Position numbers and translations under genes: made by a program. This document shows positions 37,056-45,597 of a stretch of 64,000 nt of DNA, piece after piece (the first letter of the stretch is position 1; the number at the start of each line of letters is the position of its first letter). The notes beneath the pieces were generated by a model. That model searched no databases. It was not told the origin of the DNA and saw only the letters and a program-made list of their open reading frames with translations. Origin of the DNA: Actinomadura hallensis (GTDB lineage: Bacteria; Actinomycetota; Actinomycetes; Streptosporangiales; Streptosporangiaceae); the NCBI RefSeq assembly GCF_006716765.1, contig NZ_VFPO01000001.1:5704001-5768000 (forward strand). Direction: 5' to 3'.

Positions 37056-38126
37056 ATGACCGTGAGCAGTACCGGACCGGCGGCGGGGGCCGCGGAGCGT
37101 GACGCCGGACCGGGGCCGGGGCGCCGGAGACGCTGGTTCAGGACTCCCGTGTCCGCCCTGTTCTGGCGGATCCTCGGCACGAACGGGCTGATCTTCGTGA
37201 TCGGGGTGGCGGCGCTGGCGCTGACCCCGCTCACGGTGTCCTCCCGGATACTGCTGAGCGAGTTCGTCGTCCTGGCGCTGGGGCTGACGCTGATGGTCGC
37301 GGCGAACGCGCTGCTCCTCCGCGTGAGCCTGGCGCCGCTGGCGGGGCTCACCACCCTGATGGCGCGGATGGACTCGCTCCGCTCCGGCGACCGGCTCGCC
37401 ACCACCCCGAACCGCGACCTGTTCCGGCTGGTCGACCAGTTCAACGCGATGCTCGACCGGCTGGAGGCCGACCGCAGCATCAGCACCGCCGTGGTCCTGG
37501 ACGCGCAGGAGGCCGAGCGGCGCCGCATCGCCCAGGAGCTGCACGACGAGATCGGGCAGAGCCTCACCGTCGTGCTGCTGGAGCTGAAGTCGGTGGTGAG
37601 CCGGGCGCCGGAGGAGGTCGCGGAGGACCTGCGGGGCGTGCAGGAGGTCGTCCGGTCGAGCCTGGACGAGGTGCGCCGCGTCGCGCACCGGCTGCGCCCC
37701 GGGGTCCTGGACGACCTGGGGCTGACCAGCGCCCTGACGTCCCTCGCCGGGGACTTCTCCGAGACGCACGGGCCGCGCGTGACCCGCCGCGTCCAGACGG
37801 GCCTGGAGGGGCTCGGCGCGGACGCCGAGCTGGTGATCTACCGGATCGCGCAGGAGGGCCTGACCAACGTGTGGCGGCATTCCGGCGCGCGGAACGCGGA
37901 GCTGTCGCTGCAGCAGGAGAAGGACGGCACGGTCGTCCTGCGGGTCGTGGACGACGGGTCGGGGCCGCCCAAGGAGGCCGGCGCCGGGATCCGCGGGATG
38001 CAGGAGCGCGCGATGCTGATCGGGGCGCAGCTCACCATCGGCCCCGCCGAGGGGGGCGGAACCGAGGTCCGCCTCGTCATCCCCCCGCGCGGCTCCCGCC
38101 CCGCACCGGGCCGCCCCGCGAAATGA
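37056..38126 (+). CDS. Sensor histidine kinase, NarL-type partner class (HisKA_3)
   Basis: The 356-residue kinase has two transmembrane helices (about 35-57 and 68-92) with almost no outside loop, a HAMP-like region (LAPLAGLTTLMARMDSLRSGD), the HisKA_3 dimerisation box EAERRRIAQELHDEIGQ with phosphoacceptor His163, and a HATPase_c domain with N box EGLTNVWRHSGARNAE, DDGSGPP and GIRGMQERAMLIGAQL. The lack of a sensor domain suggests a signal within the membrane or from a partner. Its likely response regulator lies just downstream but on the opposite strand, which is unusual for this class. Confidence 0.92.
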   Translation: MTVSSTGPAAGAAERDAGPGPGRRRRWFRTPVSALFWRILGTNGLIFVIGVAALALTPLTVSSRILLSEFVVLALGLTLMVAANALLLRVSLAPLAGLTTLMARMDSLRSGDRLATTPNRDLFRLVDQFNAMLDRLEADRSISTAVVLDAQEAERRRIAQELHDEIGQSLTVVLLELKSVVSRAPEEVAEDLRGVQEVVRSSLDEVRRVAHRLRPGVLDDLGLTSALTSLAGDFSETHGPRVTRRVQTGLEGLGADAELVIYRIAQEGLTNVWRHSGARNAELSLQQEKDGTVVLRVVDDGSGPPKEAGAGIRGMQERAMLIGAQLTIGPAEGGGTEVRLVIPPRGSRPAPGRPAK

Positions 38127-38132
38127 TCACGG

Positions 38133-38167
38133 TTCCGCACCCGAGCGCGGAGACCGGGCGTGCGGAA
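38133..38167. terminator. Hairpin between the convergent kinase and response regulator genes
   Basis: TTCCGCAC pairs with GTGCGGAA across a 19-base loop that can itself fold partly. It sits in the 60-base gap between two convergent stop codons and could terminate both transcripts. Confidence 0.45.
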
Positions 38168-38186
38168 GGTGAAAGTCCGGCAAAGA

Positions 38187-38840
38187 TCAGGGTTCGACTA
38201 GGCCGACGCGGATGGCGTACTTGGTCAGTTCCAGGCGGTCGCGCATGCCGAGCTTGGACAGGACGTTCGCGCGGTGCCGGTCGACGGTCTTCACGCTGAT
38301 CGTCAGCATCTCGGCGATCTCCCGGGACGAGTAGCCCTCCGCGACGAGCTTGATGATCTCCTCTTCGCGGGGGGTGAGGAGGCTCTCGGGGCCGTCGCCG
38401 TCCCGGTTGAGGTACTCGCGGATCAGGACGCTGAGGGCGCCCGGGTACAGGAACGGCTCGCCCCTCATCGCGGCGCGGCAGGCGTGCAGGAGGTCGCGGT
38501 CGGCGACGGACTTCAGGACGTAGCCGGACGCGCCGGCCTTGAGCGCCTCGAAGAGGTACTGCTCGTTGTCGTACATCGACAGGATCAGCGTCCGCACCGA
38601 GGGGAAGCGGCGGGAGATCTCCCGCGCGGCCTGCAGCCCCGTCATCCGGGGCATCGCGATGTCGAGGATCGCGAGGTCGACCTCGGTCTCGCCGCACGCC
38701 TCGATGGCCTCGGCCCCGTCCGCGGTCTCGGCGACCACGGTCAGGTCGGGCTCGGCGTCCAGGATCAGCCGGAGGCCCCGGCGCACCAGCGCGTGGTCAT
38801 CGGCCAGCAGAATCCGGGTACGCGTCTCCCCAGCTTGCAC
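38187..38840 (-). CDS. LuxR/NarL family response regulator
   Basis: The 217-residue protein has a receiver domain with acidic pocket Asp14/Asp15, phosphoacceptor Asp60 (LAILDIAMPRMTG), Ser88 and Lys110 (GYVLKS), and a C-terminal LuxR helix-turn-helix (LTPREEEIIKLVAEGYSSREIAEMLTISVKTV). It belongs to the NarL class that pairs with HisKA_3 kinases, and the convergent kinase at 37.1 kb is the obvious candidate partner. GTG at 38840 gives a short leader before the receiver. Its promoter lies in the 307-base region shared with the CBS gene. Confidence 0.93.
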   Translation of the reverse strand: MQAGETRTRILLADDHALVRRGLRLILDAEPDLTVVAETADGAEAIEACGETEVDLAILDIAMPRMTGLQAAREISRRFPSVRTLILSMYDNEQYLFEALKAGASGYVLKSVADRDLLHACRAAMRGEPFLYPGALSVLIREYLNRDGDGPESLLTPREEEIIKLVAEGYSSREIAEMLTISVKTVDRHRANVLSKLGMRDRLELTKYAIRVGLVEP

Positions 38841-39147
38841 CGATCACCTCCGGTCCCTCCGACCCATGGTAGACACGCAGGTACGGGACCGGCCTACGCT
38901 CACCACAGATACATGTTCCTCCCACGCCCATATGGGTGCCGCCCCCGATGCTGACTCGGGCATTCGCCGCAAAGACTGGACACCGTACGCAGAAAGGGGC
39001 GGACACATGGCACAGCAAACGGGCAGGGGACACGGTGCCCTGTCCAGGACGCCGCGGAGGCCGTCTTGCGAAGGGACCGTCCCCGGCGTTAGGAGGAGGA
39101 ACCTATCAGCCAGACGATTCAGGCTCTCCGGAAGCCGAAAGGACAGC
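38841..39147. promoter_or_regulatory. Divergent regulatory region between response regulator and CBS gene
   Basis: These 307 bases separate two divergent genes and hold no supported gene. ATG codons open short frames (for example at 39007) but they lack ribosome sites and family features. A consensus Shine-Dalgarno AGGAGGAGGA at 39091-39100 has no ATG, GTG or TTG within a usable distance. GACAGC before 39148 serves the CBS gene weakly, following GAAAGG. Promoters for both genes must be here but no convincing -35/-10 pair could be picked by eye. Confidence 0.5.
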
Positions 39148-39606
39148 ATGCAAGCGCGGGACATCGCCGTAAAGGTGCCCACCGTGATGATGAGCGACCC
39201 GATCGCGCACGCGATCCAGGTCATGGCGCTGGGCCGCCTTCCCGGGCTGATCGTCGTGGACGCGGAGCAGCGCCCCCGGGTCGTGCTCCCCGGGACGCAG
39301 GTTTTGAAACTGGCGGTTCCCGCCGCCTACCAGGAGGACATGGCGCTGACGCGGGCCGTGGACGAGGCCCACGCGGACGTGTTCTGGGAAGAGATCAGCG
39401 ACATGCGGGTCGGGGAATGTCTGGGAACGCACACGGTCCGCCCGGTGACCGTGAAAGCGTCCTCGACCCTCTTGGAGATCGCCACGCTCATGGCGCGGCA
39501 CCGGAGCCCGCTCATCGCGGTGGTGGACGACGCCGGGCTGCTGACCGGAGCCGTCACCCTGGACCGCCTGCTCTCGGCGCTGGCCCTCGCCCGGCCGGAC
39601 ACCTGA
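39148..39606 (+). CDS. CBS-domain protein
   Basis: The 152-residue protein consists of a pair of CBS motifs, which bind adenine nucleotides and act as energy-sensing switches. The first (about 1-70: MQARDIAVKVPTVMMSDPIAHAIQVM ... LPGLIVVDAEQRPRVVLPG) and second (about 88-150: MRVGECLGTHTVRPVTVKAS ... SPLIAVVDDAGLLTGAVTLDRLL) are both recognisable. ATG at 39148 has GAAAGGACAGC upstream. It precedes an ArsB/NhaD-type permease by 100 bases on the same strand, so it may tune that transporter or be co-expressed with it (inference). Confidence 0.88.
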   Translation: MQARDIAVKVPTVMMSDPIAHAIQVMALGRLPGLIVVDAEQRPRVVLPGTQVLKLAVPAAYQEDMALTRAVDEAHADVFWEEISDMRVGECLGTHTVRPVTVKASSTLLEIATLMARHRSPLIAVVDDAGLLTGAVTLDRLLSALALARPDT

Positions 39607-39625
39607 GGGACGCCCTGATCCGGTG

Positions 39626-39646
39626 CACGCGCCCAAAAAGCGCGTG
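39626..39646 (+). terminator. Small hairpin between CBS and permease genes
   Basis: CACGCGC and GCGCGTG form a perfect 7-base stem with a CCAAAAA loop, 20 bases after the CBS stop and 60 bases before the permease start. It may be a weak terminator or a processing site separating the two genes. Confidence 0.45.
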
Positions 39647-39706
39647 CCCGGCCGGCGTGCGTTCCGGCCGAACGCCCGTTGACCGCGCGCTGGAGAGGGT
39701 CATGAC

Positions 39707-40990
39707 ATGAGCGCCGTGCTGGCGCTCACGATCTTCGTCATCGCGTTCCTCTTCATCGCGACGGAGAAGGTCGACAAGGTCAAGGTCGTCCTGGTCGCGG
39801 CCGGCCTGATGACGGTCTTCGGGCTGACGTCCGGCGACGGGGTGTTCTTCTCCGAGCACGAGGGGATCGACTGGAACGTCATCTTCCTGCTGCTCGGAAT
39901 GATGATCGTCGTCGGGATCATCAAGGGCACCGGGCTGTTCGAGTACCTGGCGATCTGGGCCGCCAAGCGCTCGAAGGGGAGACCGTACCGGCTGCTGGTG
40001 ATGCTGATGGCCATCACCGCCGTGGCCTCGCCGTTCCTGGACAACGTCACCACGATCATGCTGGTGGCGCCGGTGACGGTCGTGGTCTGTAACCGGCTGC
40101 GGATCCCCGCCCAGCCCTACCTGATCGCCGAGGTGCTGGCGTCCAACATCGGCGGCGCCGTCACGATGATCGGAGACCCCCCGAACATCATCATCGCCAG
40201 CCGCGCGGGGTTGACGTTCAACGACTTCCTCGTGCACATGACGCCGATCGTGGTGATCATCTTCGTCACGTTCGTCGTGATGGCGCGGTGGATCTTCCGC
40301 AAGTCGTTCAGGTACAACGCGCGGTACGTGGACGAGGTGATGGCGCTCGACGAGCGGAAGGCCATCACCGACCACAAGCTGCTGGTGCGGTGCCTGATCG
40401 TGCTCGCGTTGATCATCGTGGCGTTCTCGCTGCACGCGGTGGTGGACGTGGAGCCGTCGATCGTCGCCCTCATCGGCGCGGGCGTGATGCTGATGGTCTC
40501 CCGGGTCGACACCTCGGACGTCCTCAAAGAGGTCGAGTGGGGCGTCCTGGTGTTCTTCATGGGCCTGTTCGTGATGGTGGCGGGCCTGGGGCACACCGGC
40601 GTCATCGAGAGCATCGGCACCTGGGCCGCGGATGTGATCGGCGACAACTACTTCGCCGCCGCGACCAGCCTGGTGTTCGGGTCCGCGGTGCTGGGCGCGT
40701 TCTTCGACAACATCCCCTACACGGCGACGATGGCGCCGATCGTGGAGGGGATGGCGGCCGGGGCCCCCGACCCGGAGACCGCCAACGCCCTGTGGTGGTC
40801 GTTCGCGCTGGGGGCCGACTTCGGCGGGAACGGCACGGCCGTCGCGGCGAGCGCCAACGTCGTCGCGATCGGCATCGCCGCCAGGACCGGTCACCCGATC
40901 AGTTTCTGGCAGTTCACCCGCTACGGCATCGGGATCACGGTGATCAGCAGCGTGATGGCGTGGGCGTACGTGGCGCTGCGCTACTTCTAG
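39707..40990 (+). CDS. ArsB/NhaD-family transporter (SLC13/citrate-type permease)
   Basis: The 427-residue membrane protein has eleven or twelve hydrophobic segments. It shows the ion transporter superfamily repeats: LLLGMMIVVGIIKGTGLFEYLAIWAA, FLDNVTTIMLVAPVTVVVC with the discontinuous-helix DN motif, the SNIGGAVTMIGDPPNII signature, and in the second half FFMGLFVMVAGLGHTG, FFDNIPYTATMAPIV and GADFGGNGTAVAASANVV. This pattern is typical of the ArsB/NhaD group, so a Na+/H+ antiporter or an arsenite/dicarboxylate permease are all possible; substrate cannot be decided here. No arsenic genes are nearby. Confidence 0.88.
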   Translation: MSAVLALTIFVIAFLFIATEKVDKVKVVLVAAGLMTVFGLTSGDGVFFSEHEGIDWNVIFLLLGMMIVVGIIKGTGLFEYLAIWAAKRSKGRPYRLLVMLMAITAVASPFLDNVTTIMLVAPVTVVVCNRLRIPAQPYLIAEVLASNIGGAVTMIGDPPNIIIASRAGLTFNDFLVHMTPIVVIIFVTFVVMARWIFRKSFRYNARYVDEVMALDERKAITDHKLLVRCLIVLALIIVAFSLHAVVDVEPSIVALIGAGVMLMVSRVDTSDVLKEVEWGVLVFFMGLFVMVAGLGHTGVIESIGTWAADVIGDNYFAAATSLVFGSAVLGAFFDNIPYTATMAPIVEGMAAGAPDPETANALWWSFALGADFGGNGTAVAASANVVAIGIAARTGHPISFWQFTRYGIGITVISSVMAWAYVALRYF

Positions 40991-41032
40991 CGCGGCGCAC
41001 GGGCCGCCCGTCGGCGGCGATGGCCGGGCACG

Positions 41033-42427
41033 TCAGTAGGCGTGCTCGGCCATCAGCCTCCGGGACGCCTCGGTGATGCTGCCCGACAGCGACGGGTACA
41101 CCGCGAAGGTCTGGGCCACCTGGTTCACGGTGAGGTGCTGCTGCACCGCCATCGACACGCCCAGGATCAGCTCGCTCGCGCGCGGCGCGACGATGACGCC
41201 GCCGAGGACGATCCCGGTGGACGGGCGGCAGAACAGCTTCACGAAGCCGTCCTCGAAGCCCTGCATCTTGGCCCGCGCGTTCGTGAACAGCGGCAGCATG
41301 ACCGTCCGGGCGTTGACCTCCCCCGAGTCGACCATCTGCTGCGTCACGCCGACCGACGCGACCTCCGGGTCGGTGAAGATGTTGGACGCGACCCAGCCGA
41401 GCTTGAGCGGCTGCACCGCCTCCCCCAGCGCGTGCCACATGGCGATGCGTCCCTGCATGCCCGCGACCGACGCGAGCATCAGGACGCCGGTGCAGTCGCC
41501 GGAGGCGTAGATGTTGGGCACGGATGTCCGCGACACCTTGTCGACCTCGACGAAGCCGCGCGAGTCGCACCGGACGCCGACCTCCTCCAGGCCGATGCCC
41601 TTGGTGTTCGGCACCATCCCGACGGTCATCAGGCAGTGGCTGCCCTCGACCTTCGAGCCGTCCTCCAGCGTGACGACCACGCCGTCCCCGGTCCGCTCCA
41701 CGCCCGCTGCCCGGGACCGCGACATGACGTTCATCCCGCGCCGCAGGAAGACCTCCTGCAGGACGGCGGCGGCGTCGGCGTCCTCGGTCGGCAGGATCCG
41801 GTCGCGCGACGAGACCAGGGTGACCTTCGACCCGAGCGCCAGGTAGGCGCCGGCCAGCTCCGCGCCCGTCACACCGGACCCGACGACGATCAGCTCCTCG
41901 GGGAGCTCCGGGAGGTCGTACAGCTGGCGCCAGTCGAGGATGCGCTCGCCGTCCGGTTCCGCGCCCGGCAGCACGCGGGGCGTCGCGCCGGTCGCGATCA
42001 GCACGATGTCGGCGCGGATGCGCCGGTCGCCGACCGCGACGACGTGCGGTTCCACCAGCCGCCCCTCACCGCGGACGATCTTCACCTCCTCGTAGGCGAG
42101 CCGCTCGGCGATGTCGAACGACTGGGCGCGGGCGAGGTCCTTGACGCGCTTGTTGACGGTCGGCATGTCGGCCTCCAGGGCGCCGACGATGCCGTCCGGG
42201 CCGCCGCTGAAGCGCAGGCCGAGGCCCGCCGACTCCGACATCACCGATATGCGGGTCGAGGTGGCGATGAGCGTCTTGGAGGGCACGCAGTCGGTGAGCA
42301 CGCAGGCGCCGCCCGGACCGTCCCGTTCGATGACGGTCACGTCGGCGCCGAGCTGCGCCGCGACGAGCGCGGCCTCGTAACCGCCCGGGCCTCCTCCGAT
42401 GATCACGATGCGGGTCACATCTTCCAT
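41033..42427 (-). CDS. lpdA: NAD(P)H-quinone dehydrogenase, LpdA (Rv3303c) type
   Basis: The 464-residue FAD disulfide-reductase-fold protein has the FAD motif IVIIGGGPGGYEAALVAAQLG, the NAD motif VVGSGVTGAELAGAYLALG, and IYASGDCTGVLMLASVAGMQG. Near residue 40 it reads GGACVLTDCVPSK, with both cysteines of a redox disulfide. The C-terminal His-Glu pair of lipoamide dehydrogenases is absent: the segment reads FAVYPSLSGSITEA. This is the pattern of mycobacterial LpdA, which acts as a quinone reductase. ATG at 42427 was used; GTG four codons in is possible. It is divergent from the cyclotransferase gene. Confidence 0.92.
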   Translation of the reverse strand: MEDVTRIVIIGGGPGGYEAALVAAQLGADVTVIERDGPGGACVLTDCVPSKTLIATSTRISVMSESAGLGLRFSGGPDGIVGALEADMPTVNKRVKDLARAQSFDIAERLAYEEVKIVRGEGRLVEPHVVAVGDRRIRADIVLIATGATPRVLPGAEPDGERILDWRQLYDLPELPEELIVVGSGVTGAELAGAYLALGSKVTLVSSRDRILPTEDADAAAVLQEVFLRRGMNVMSRSRAAGVERTGDGVVVTLEDGSKVEGSHCLMTVGMVPNTKGIGLEEVGVRCDSRGFVEVDKVSRTSVPNIYASGDCTGVLMLASVAGMQGRIAMWHALGEAVQPLKLGWVASNIFTDPEVASVGVTQQMVDSGEVNARTVMLPLFTNARAKMQGFEDGFVKLFCRPSTGIVLGGVIVAPRASELILGVSMAVQQHLTVNQVAQTFAVYPSLSGSITEASRRLMAEHAY

Positions 42428-42567
42428 TCTTTCCTACCTCGGGCAGTGAAAAGTCCCGTCGCGGGCCGGTTCGCACCGGAAACGTGGTTTCCCGGCCCCG
42501 ATACGCGCGGCCCGCAATTCGCGCTTCGGCCGGGCCGCGGGAAGCGCGTGAGTTAGCCTTGGCCAAC

Positions 42568-43020
42568 GTGGCACTGTACGCGGCGTACGCCTCCAACATG
42601 GATCCCGAGCAGATGGCGAGCCGGGCTCCGCACTCGCCCATGCGCGGCACCGGCTGGCTCACCGGGTGGCGGCTGACCTTCGGGGGCCAGGACAAGCACT
42701 GGGACGGGGCTCTCGCCACGGTGGTCGAGGACGCCTCCGAGCAGGTCTTCGTCGTGCTGTACGACGTGCCGGCCTGGGACGAGAAGGAGCTGGACGCCTG
42801 GGAGGGCGCCGCGCTCGACGTCTACCGGAAGATCAGGGTCCGCGTGCAGACGCTCGACGGCGACGCGCTGTGCTGGCTGTACGTCCTCGACGACTACGAG
42901 GGCGGCCTCCCCTCCGCGCGCTACCTCGGCATCCTCGCGGACGCCGCGGAGAAGGCGGGCGCGCCCGACGACTACGTCAAGGACCTGCGCACCCGCCCCT
43001 GCAAGTCCCTGGGCGACTGA
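42568..43020 (+). CDS. Gamma-glutamylcyclotransferase family protein
   Basis: The 150-residue protein begins [21 protein letters not shown], the typical YxSN start of the GGCT/AIG2 fold, followed by GWRLTFGG, a putative catalytic acid region [18 protein letters not shown] and [23 protein letters not shown] enzymes release 5-oxoproline from gamma-glutamyl amines. GTG at 42568 was chosen because it begins exactly at the fold; the frame upstream to 42484 is not family-like. It is followed 52 bases later by purine nucleoside phosphorylase. Confidence 0.85.
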   Translation: MALYAAYASNMDPEQMASRAPHSPMRGTGWLTGWRLTFGGQDKHWDGALATVVEDASEQVFVVLYDVPAWDEKELDAWEGAALDVYRKIRVRVQTLDGDALCWLYVLDDYEGGLPSARYLGILADAAEKAGAPDDYVKDLRTRPCKSLGD

Positions 43021-43072
43021 GGCCCCGCCGGACGGCTGGGGCGGACGGGGACACGCCTGTAGTGTCGGCGAT

Positions 43073-43873
43073 GTGAGCAACGAGGCTTTTGCACTGGCGG
43101 CGGCCGCCGCGGACGCGCTGCGGGCCCGCACGTCCATCGAGTCCTTCGACGTCGCCCTGGTGATGGGGTCGGGCTGGGTCCCGGCCGCCGACGCGCTCGG
43201 GGCCCCCGCCGCCGAGATCCCGGTGACGGAGCTGCCGGGCTTCGCGCCGCCCGCCGTCGAGGGCCACGCCGGGCGGATCCGGGTCGTGGAGACCGGCGGG
43301 GTGCGCGCCCTGGTGTTCCTCGGCCGGACGCACCTGTACGAGGGCCGCGGCGTCGACGCGGTCGTCCACCCCGTCCGGACGGCGCTGGCCGCCGGCGTGC
43401 GGACGATGGTGCTGACGAACGCGGCGGGCACCCTGCGGCCCGAGGAGCGGCGGGTGGGCGACCCGGTGCTGATCTCCGACCACCTGAACCTGACGGGCGC
43501 GAACCCGCTGACCGGCGCGACGTTCCTCGACCTCACCGAGGCGTACTCGGCGCGGCTGCGCGCCCTCGCCCGGGAGGTCGACCCGCGGCTGCCCGAGGGG
43601 GTGTACGCGGCGTTCCGCGGCCCGACCTACGAGACGCCCGCCGAGATCCGGATGCTGCGGACGCTGGGCGCCGACCTGATCGGGATGTCGACCGTCCTGG
43701 AGACGATCGAGGCCCGGCGGGGCGGCGCGGAGGTCCTCGGGATCTCCCTGGTCACCAACATCGCCGCCGGGCTGTCCGACGAGCCGCTCGACCACGAGGA
43801 GGTCCTGGCGGCCGGGCGGGCGTCCGCCGGGCGCATGGGCGGCCTGCTCGCCACCGTCCTGTCCAGGCTTTGA
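43073..43873 (+). CDS. Purine nucleoside phosphorylase (trimeric PNP type)
   Basis: This enzyme splits inosine and guanosine with phosphate to free base and ribose-1-phosphate. The 266-residue protein has the trimeric PNP motifs: [63 protein letters not shown] and [17 protein letters not shown] at 43073 begins [10 protein letters not shown]. It is followed by a phosphohexomutase/phosphopentomutase-like gene, and adenosine deaminase lies nearby on the other strand, so this area forms a purine salvage cluster. Confidence 0.95.
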   Translation: MSNEAFALAAAAADALRARTSIESFDVALVMGSGWVPAADALGAPAAEIPVTELPGFAPPAVEGHAGRIRVVETGGVRALVFLGRTHLYEGRGVDAVVHPVRTALAAGVRTMVLTNAAGTLRPEERRVGDPVLISDHLNLTGANPLTGATFLDLTEAYSARLRALAREVDPRLPEGVYAAFRGPTYETPAEIRMLRTLGADLIGMSTVLETIEARRGGAEVLGISLVTNIAAGLSDEPLDHEEVLAAGRASAGRMGGLLATVLSRL

Positions 43874-43920
43874 ACCCCGCAGGCCGTGGGGAGGACGTGC
43901 GGCGTGGAGAGGACGACGGT

Positions 43921-45597
43921 ATGAGCGATCTTCGCGCGCAGGCCGAGGACTGGCTGGCGCAGGACCCCGACCCGGACACCCGCGCCGAGCTCCGCGCGAT
44001 CCTCGACGCGGGCGACGAGCGGGCCCTCGCCGCCCGGTTCGGGTCCCGGCTGGAGTTCGGCACGGCCGGGCTGCGCGGCGAGCTGGGCGCCGGGCCGAAC
44101 CGGATGAACCGGGTCACGGTGATGCGGGCCGCCGCCGGGCTCGCCGCCCGCCTCCCCCGCGGCGGCCGCGTGATCATCGGGTTCGACGCGCGGCACGGCT
44201 CGCGGCGGTTCGCCGACGACACCGCGGCGGTGCTCGGCGGGGCGGGCCTGCGCCCCGAGGTGTTCGCCGAGCCGGTGCCGACGCCCGTCCTGGCCCGGTT
44301 CGTCCGGGCGCACGCCGACGTGGTCGCGGGCGTCATGGTGACGGCCAGCCACAACCCGCCCCGCGACAACGGCTACAAGGTGTACTGGGCGGACGGCTCG
44401 CAGATCGTCCCGCCGCTGGACGCCGAGATCTCCGCCGCGATCGACGCCGTCGGCCGCGTGGACGAGCTGCCGCTCGCCGGGAGCTGGACCGTCCACCGGG
44501 ACACCGGCGACTACGTCGACGCGGTGTCGTCGCTGCGGCTCGGCGACCCCGGGGACCTCTCGATCGTCTACACGCCGATGCACGGGGTGGGGCGGGACGT
44601 CCTGCTGGAGGTGTTCGAACGGGCCGGCTTCCCCGCCCCGGCGGTCGTGCCGGAGCAGGCCGACCCGGACCCGGACTTCCCCACCGTCGCGTTCCCGAAC
44701 CCGGAGGAGCCCGGCGCCCTCGACCGGGCCCTCGCCTTCGCCGGCGCCCTCCCCGGCGGCCGCCGCGCCGACCTGGTGATCGCCAACGACCCGGACGCGG
44801 ACCGCTGCGCGGTCGCCGTCCCCGCGGACGGCGGCTGGCGGGTCCTGACCGGCGACGAGCTGGGCGGGCTGCTGGCCGAGCACGTCCTGCGGCATACCTC
44901 CGGCGACGACCGCCTGGTCGCCACCACGATCGTGTCGTCGTCGCTGCTGCGCTCGATCGCGGCGAAGCACGGCGTGCGGTTCGCCGAGACCCTCACCGGC
45001 TTCAAATGGATCATGAAGGCGGGCGGGCCGCCGATGGGGAGCGGAGAATCGTCCCGCCACGGGAGACCCGCCCGGCTGGTGTTCGGCTACGAGGAGGCCA
45101 TCGGCTACAGCGTCGGCGACGACCGCGGGGTGCCCGTCAACGACAAGGACGGCATCGGCGCCGCGCTCGCCGCGGCGGCGCTGGCCGCCGCCGCGCGCCG
45201 CGACGGCCGCACGCTCCTCGACCTGCTGGACGACCAGGCCCGCGAGCACGGCCTGCACGCCACGTCCCAGCTGTCGATCCGCGTCCAGGACCTGTCGTTG
45301 ATCACCTCCGCGTTGGGCCGCCTGCGGGCGGAGCCCCCGGCGCGGTTGGGCGGCAGGGCCGTCGAACGGTTCGACGACCTCTCCCAAGGCGTGGACGGGC
45401 TGCCCCCGACCGACGGGGTGCGGTTCCGCCTGGCCGGCAACGCCCGCGTGGTCGTCCGACCCTCCGGGACGGAGCCGAAGCTCAAGTGCTACCTGGAGGT
45501 CGTCCACCCGGTCGACGACGACATCGCCAAGGTTCGCGCGCGCGCCGCCGCCGATCTGGACGCCCTCCGCGCGGATCTGTCCGCGGCCCTCAGGTGA
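43921..45597 (+). CDS. Phosphohexomutase/phosphopentomutase-type enzyme (PGM/PMM family)
   Basis: The 558-residue protein of the alpha-D-phosphohexomutase family has the phosphoserine loop MVTASHNPPRDNGYKVYW, the Mg-binding NDPDADRCAVA, the sugar loop FGYEEAIGYSVGDD and the phosphate-binding VVRPSGTEPKLKCYLE. The long form with N-terminal EFGTAGLRGELGAG resembles PGM2-like phosphopentomutase/phosphoglucomutase. Position right after purine nucleoside phosphorylase favours ribose-1-phosphate to ribose-5-phosphate conversion (inference). ATG at 43921 was preferred over the start at 43870, whose extra residues are not conserved. Its stop overlaps the convergent neighbour by eight bases. Confidence 0.92.
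   Translation: MSDLRAQAEDWLAQDPDPDTRAELRAILDAGDERALAARFGSRLEFGTAGLRGELGAGPNRMNRVTVMRAAAGLAARLPRGGRVIIGFDARHGSRRFADDTAAVLGGAGLRPEVFAEPVPTPVLARFVRAHADVVAGVMVTASHNPPRDNGYKVYWADGSQIVPPLDAEISAAIDAVGRVDELPLAGSWTVHRDTGDYVDAVSSLRLGDPGDLSIVYTPMHGVGRDVLLEVFERAGFPAPAVVPEQADPDPDFPTVAFPNPEEPGALDRALAFAGALPGGRRADLVIANDPDADRCAVAVPADGGWRVLTGDELGGLLAEHVLRHTSGDDRLVATTIVSSSLLRSIAAKHGVRFAETLTGFKWIMKAGGPPMGSGESSRHGRPARLVFGYEEAIGYSVGDDRGVPVNDKDGIGAALAAAALAAAARRDGRTLLDLLDDQAREHGLHATSQLSIRVQDLSLITSALGRLRAEPPARLGGRAVERFDDLSQGVDGLPPTDGVRFRLAGNARVVVRPSGTEPKLKCYLEVVHPVDDDIAKVRARAAADLDALRADLSAALR

Noticed and set aside
38936-39172. Small plus-strand frames between the response regulator and CBS genes as peptides.
   Set aside because: No ribosome site at their starts and no recognisable features; the region is better read as a divergent promoter.
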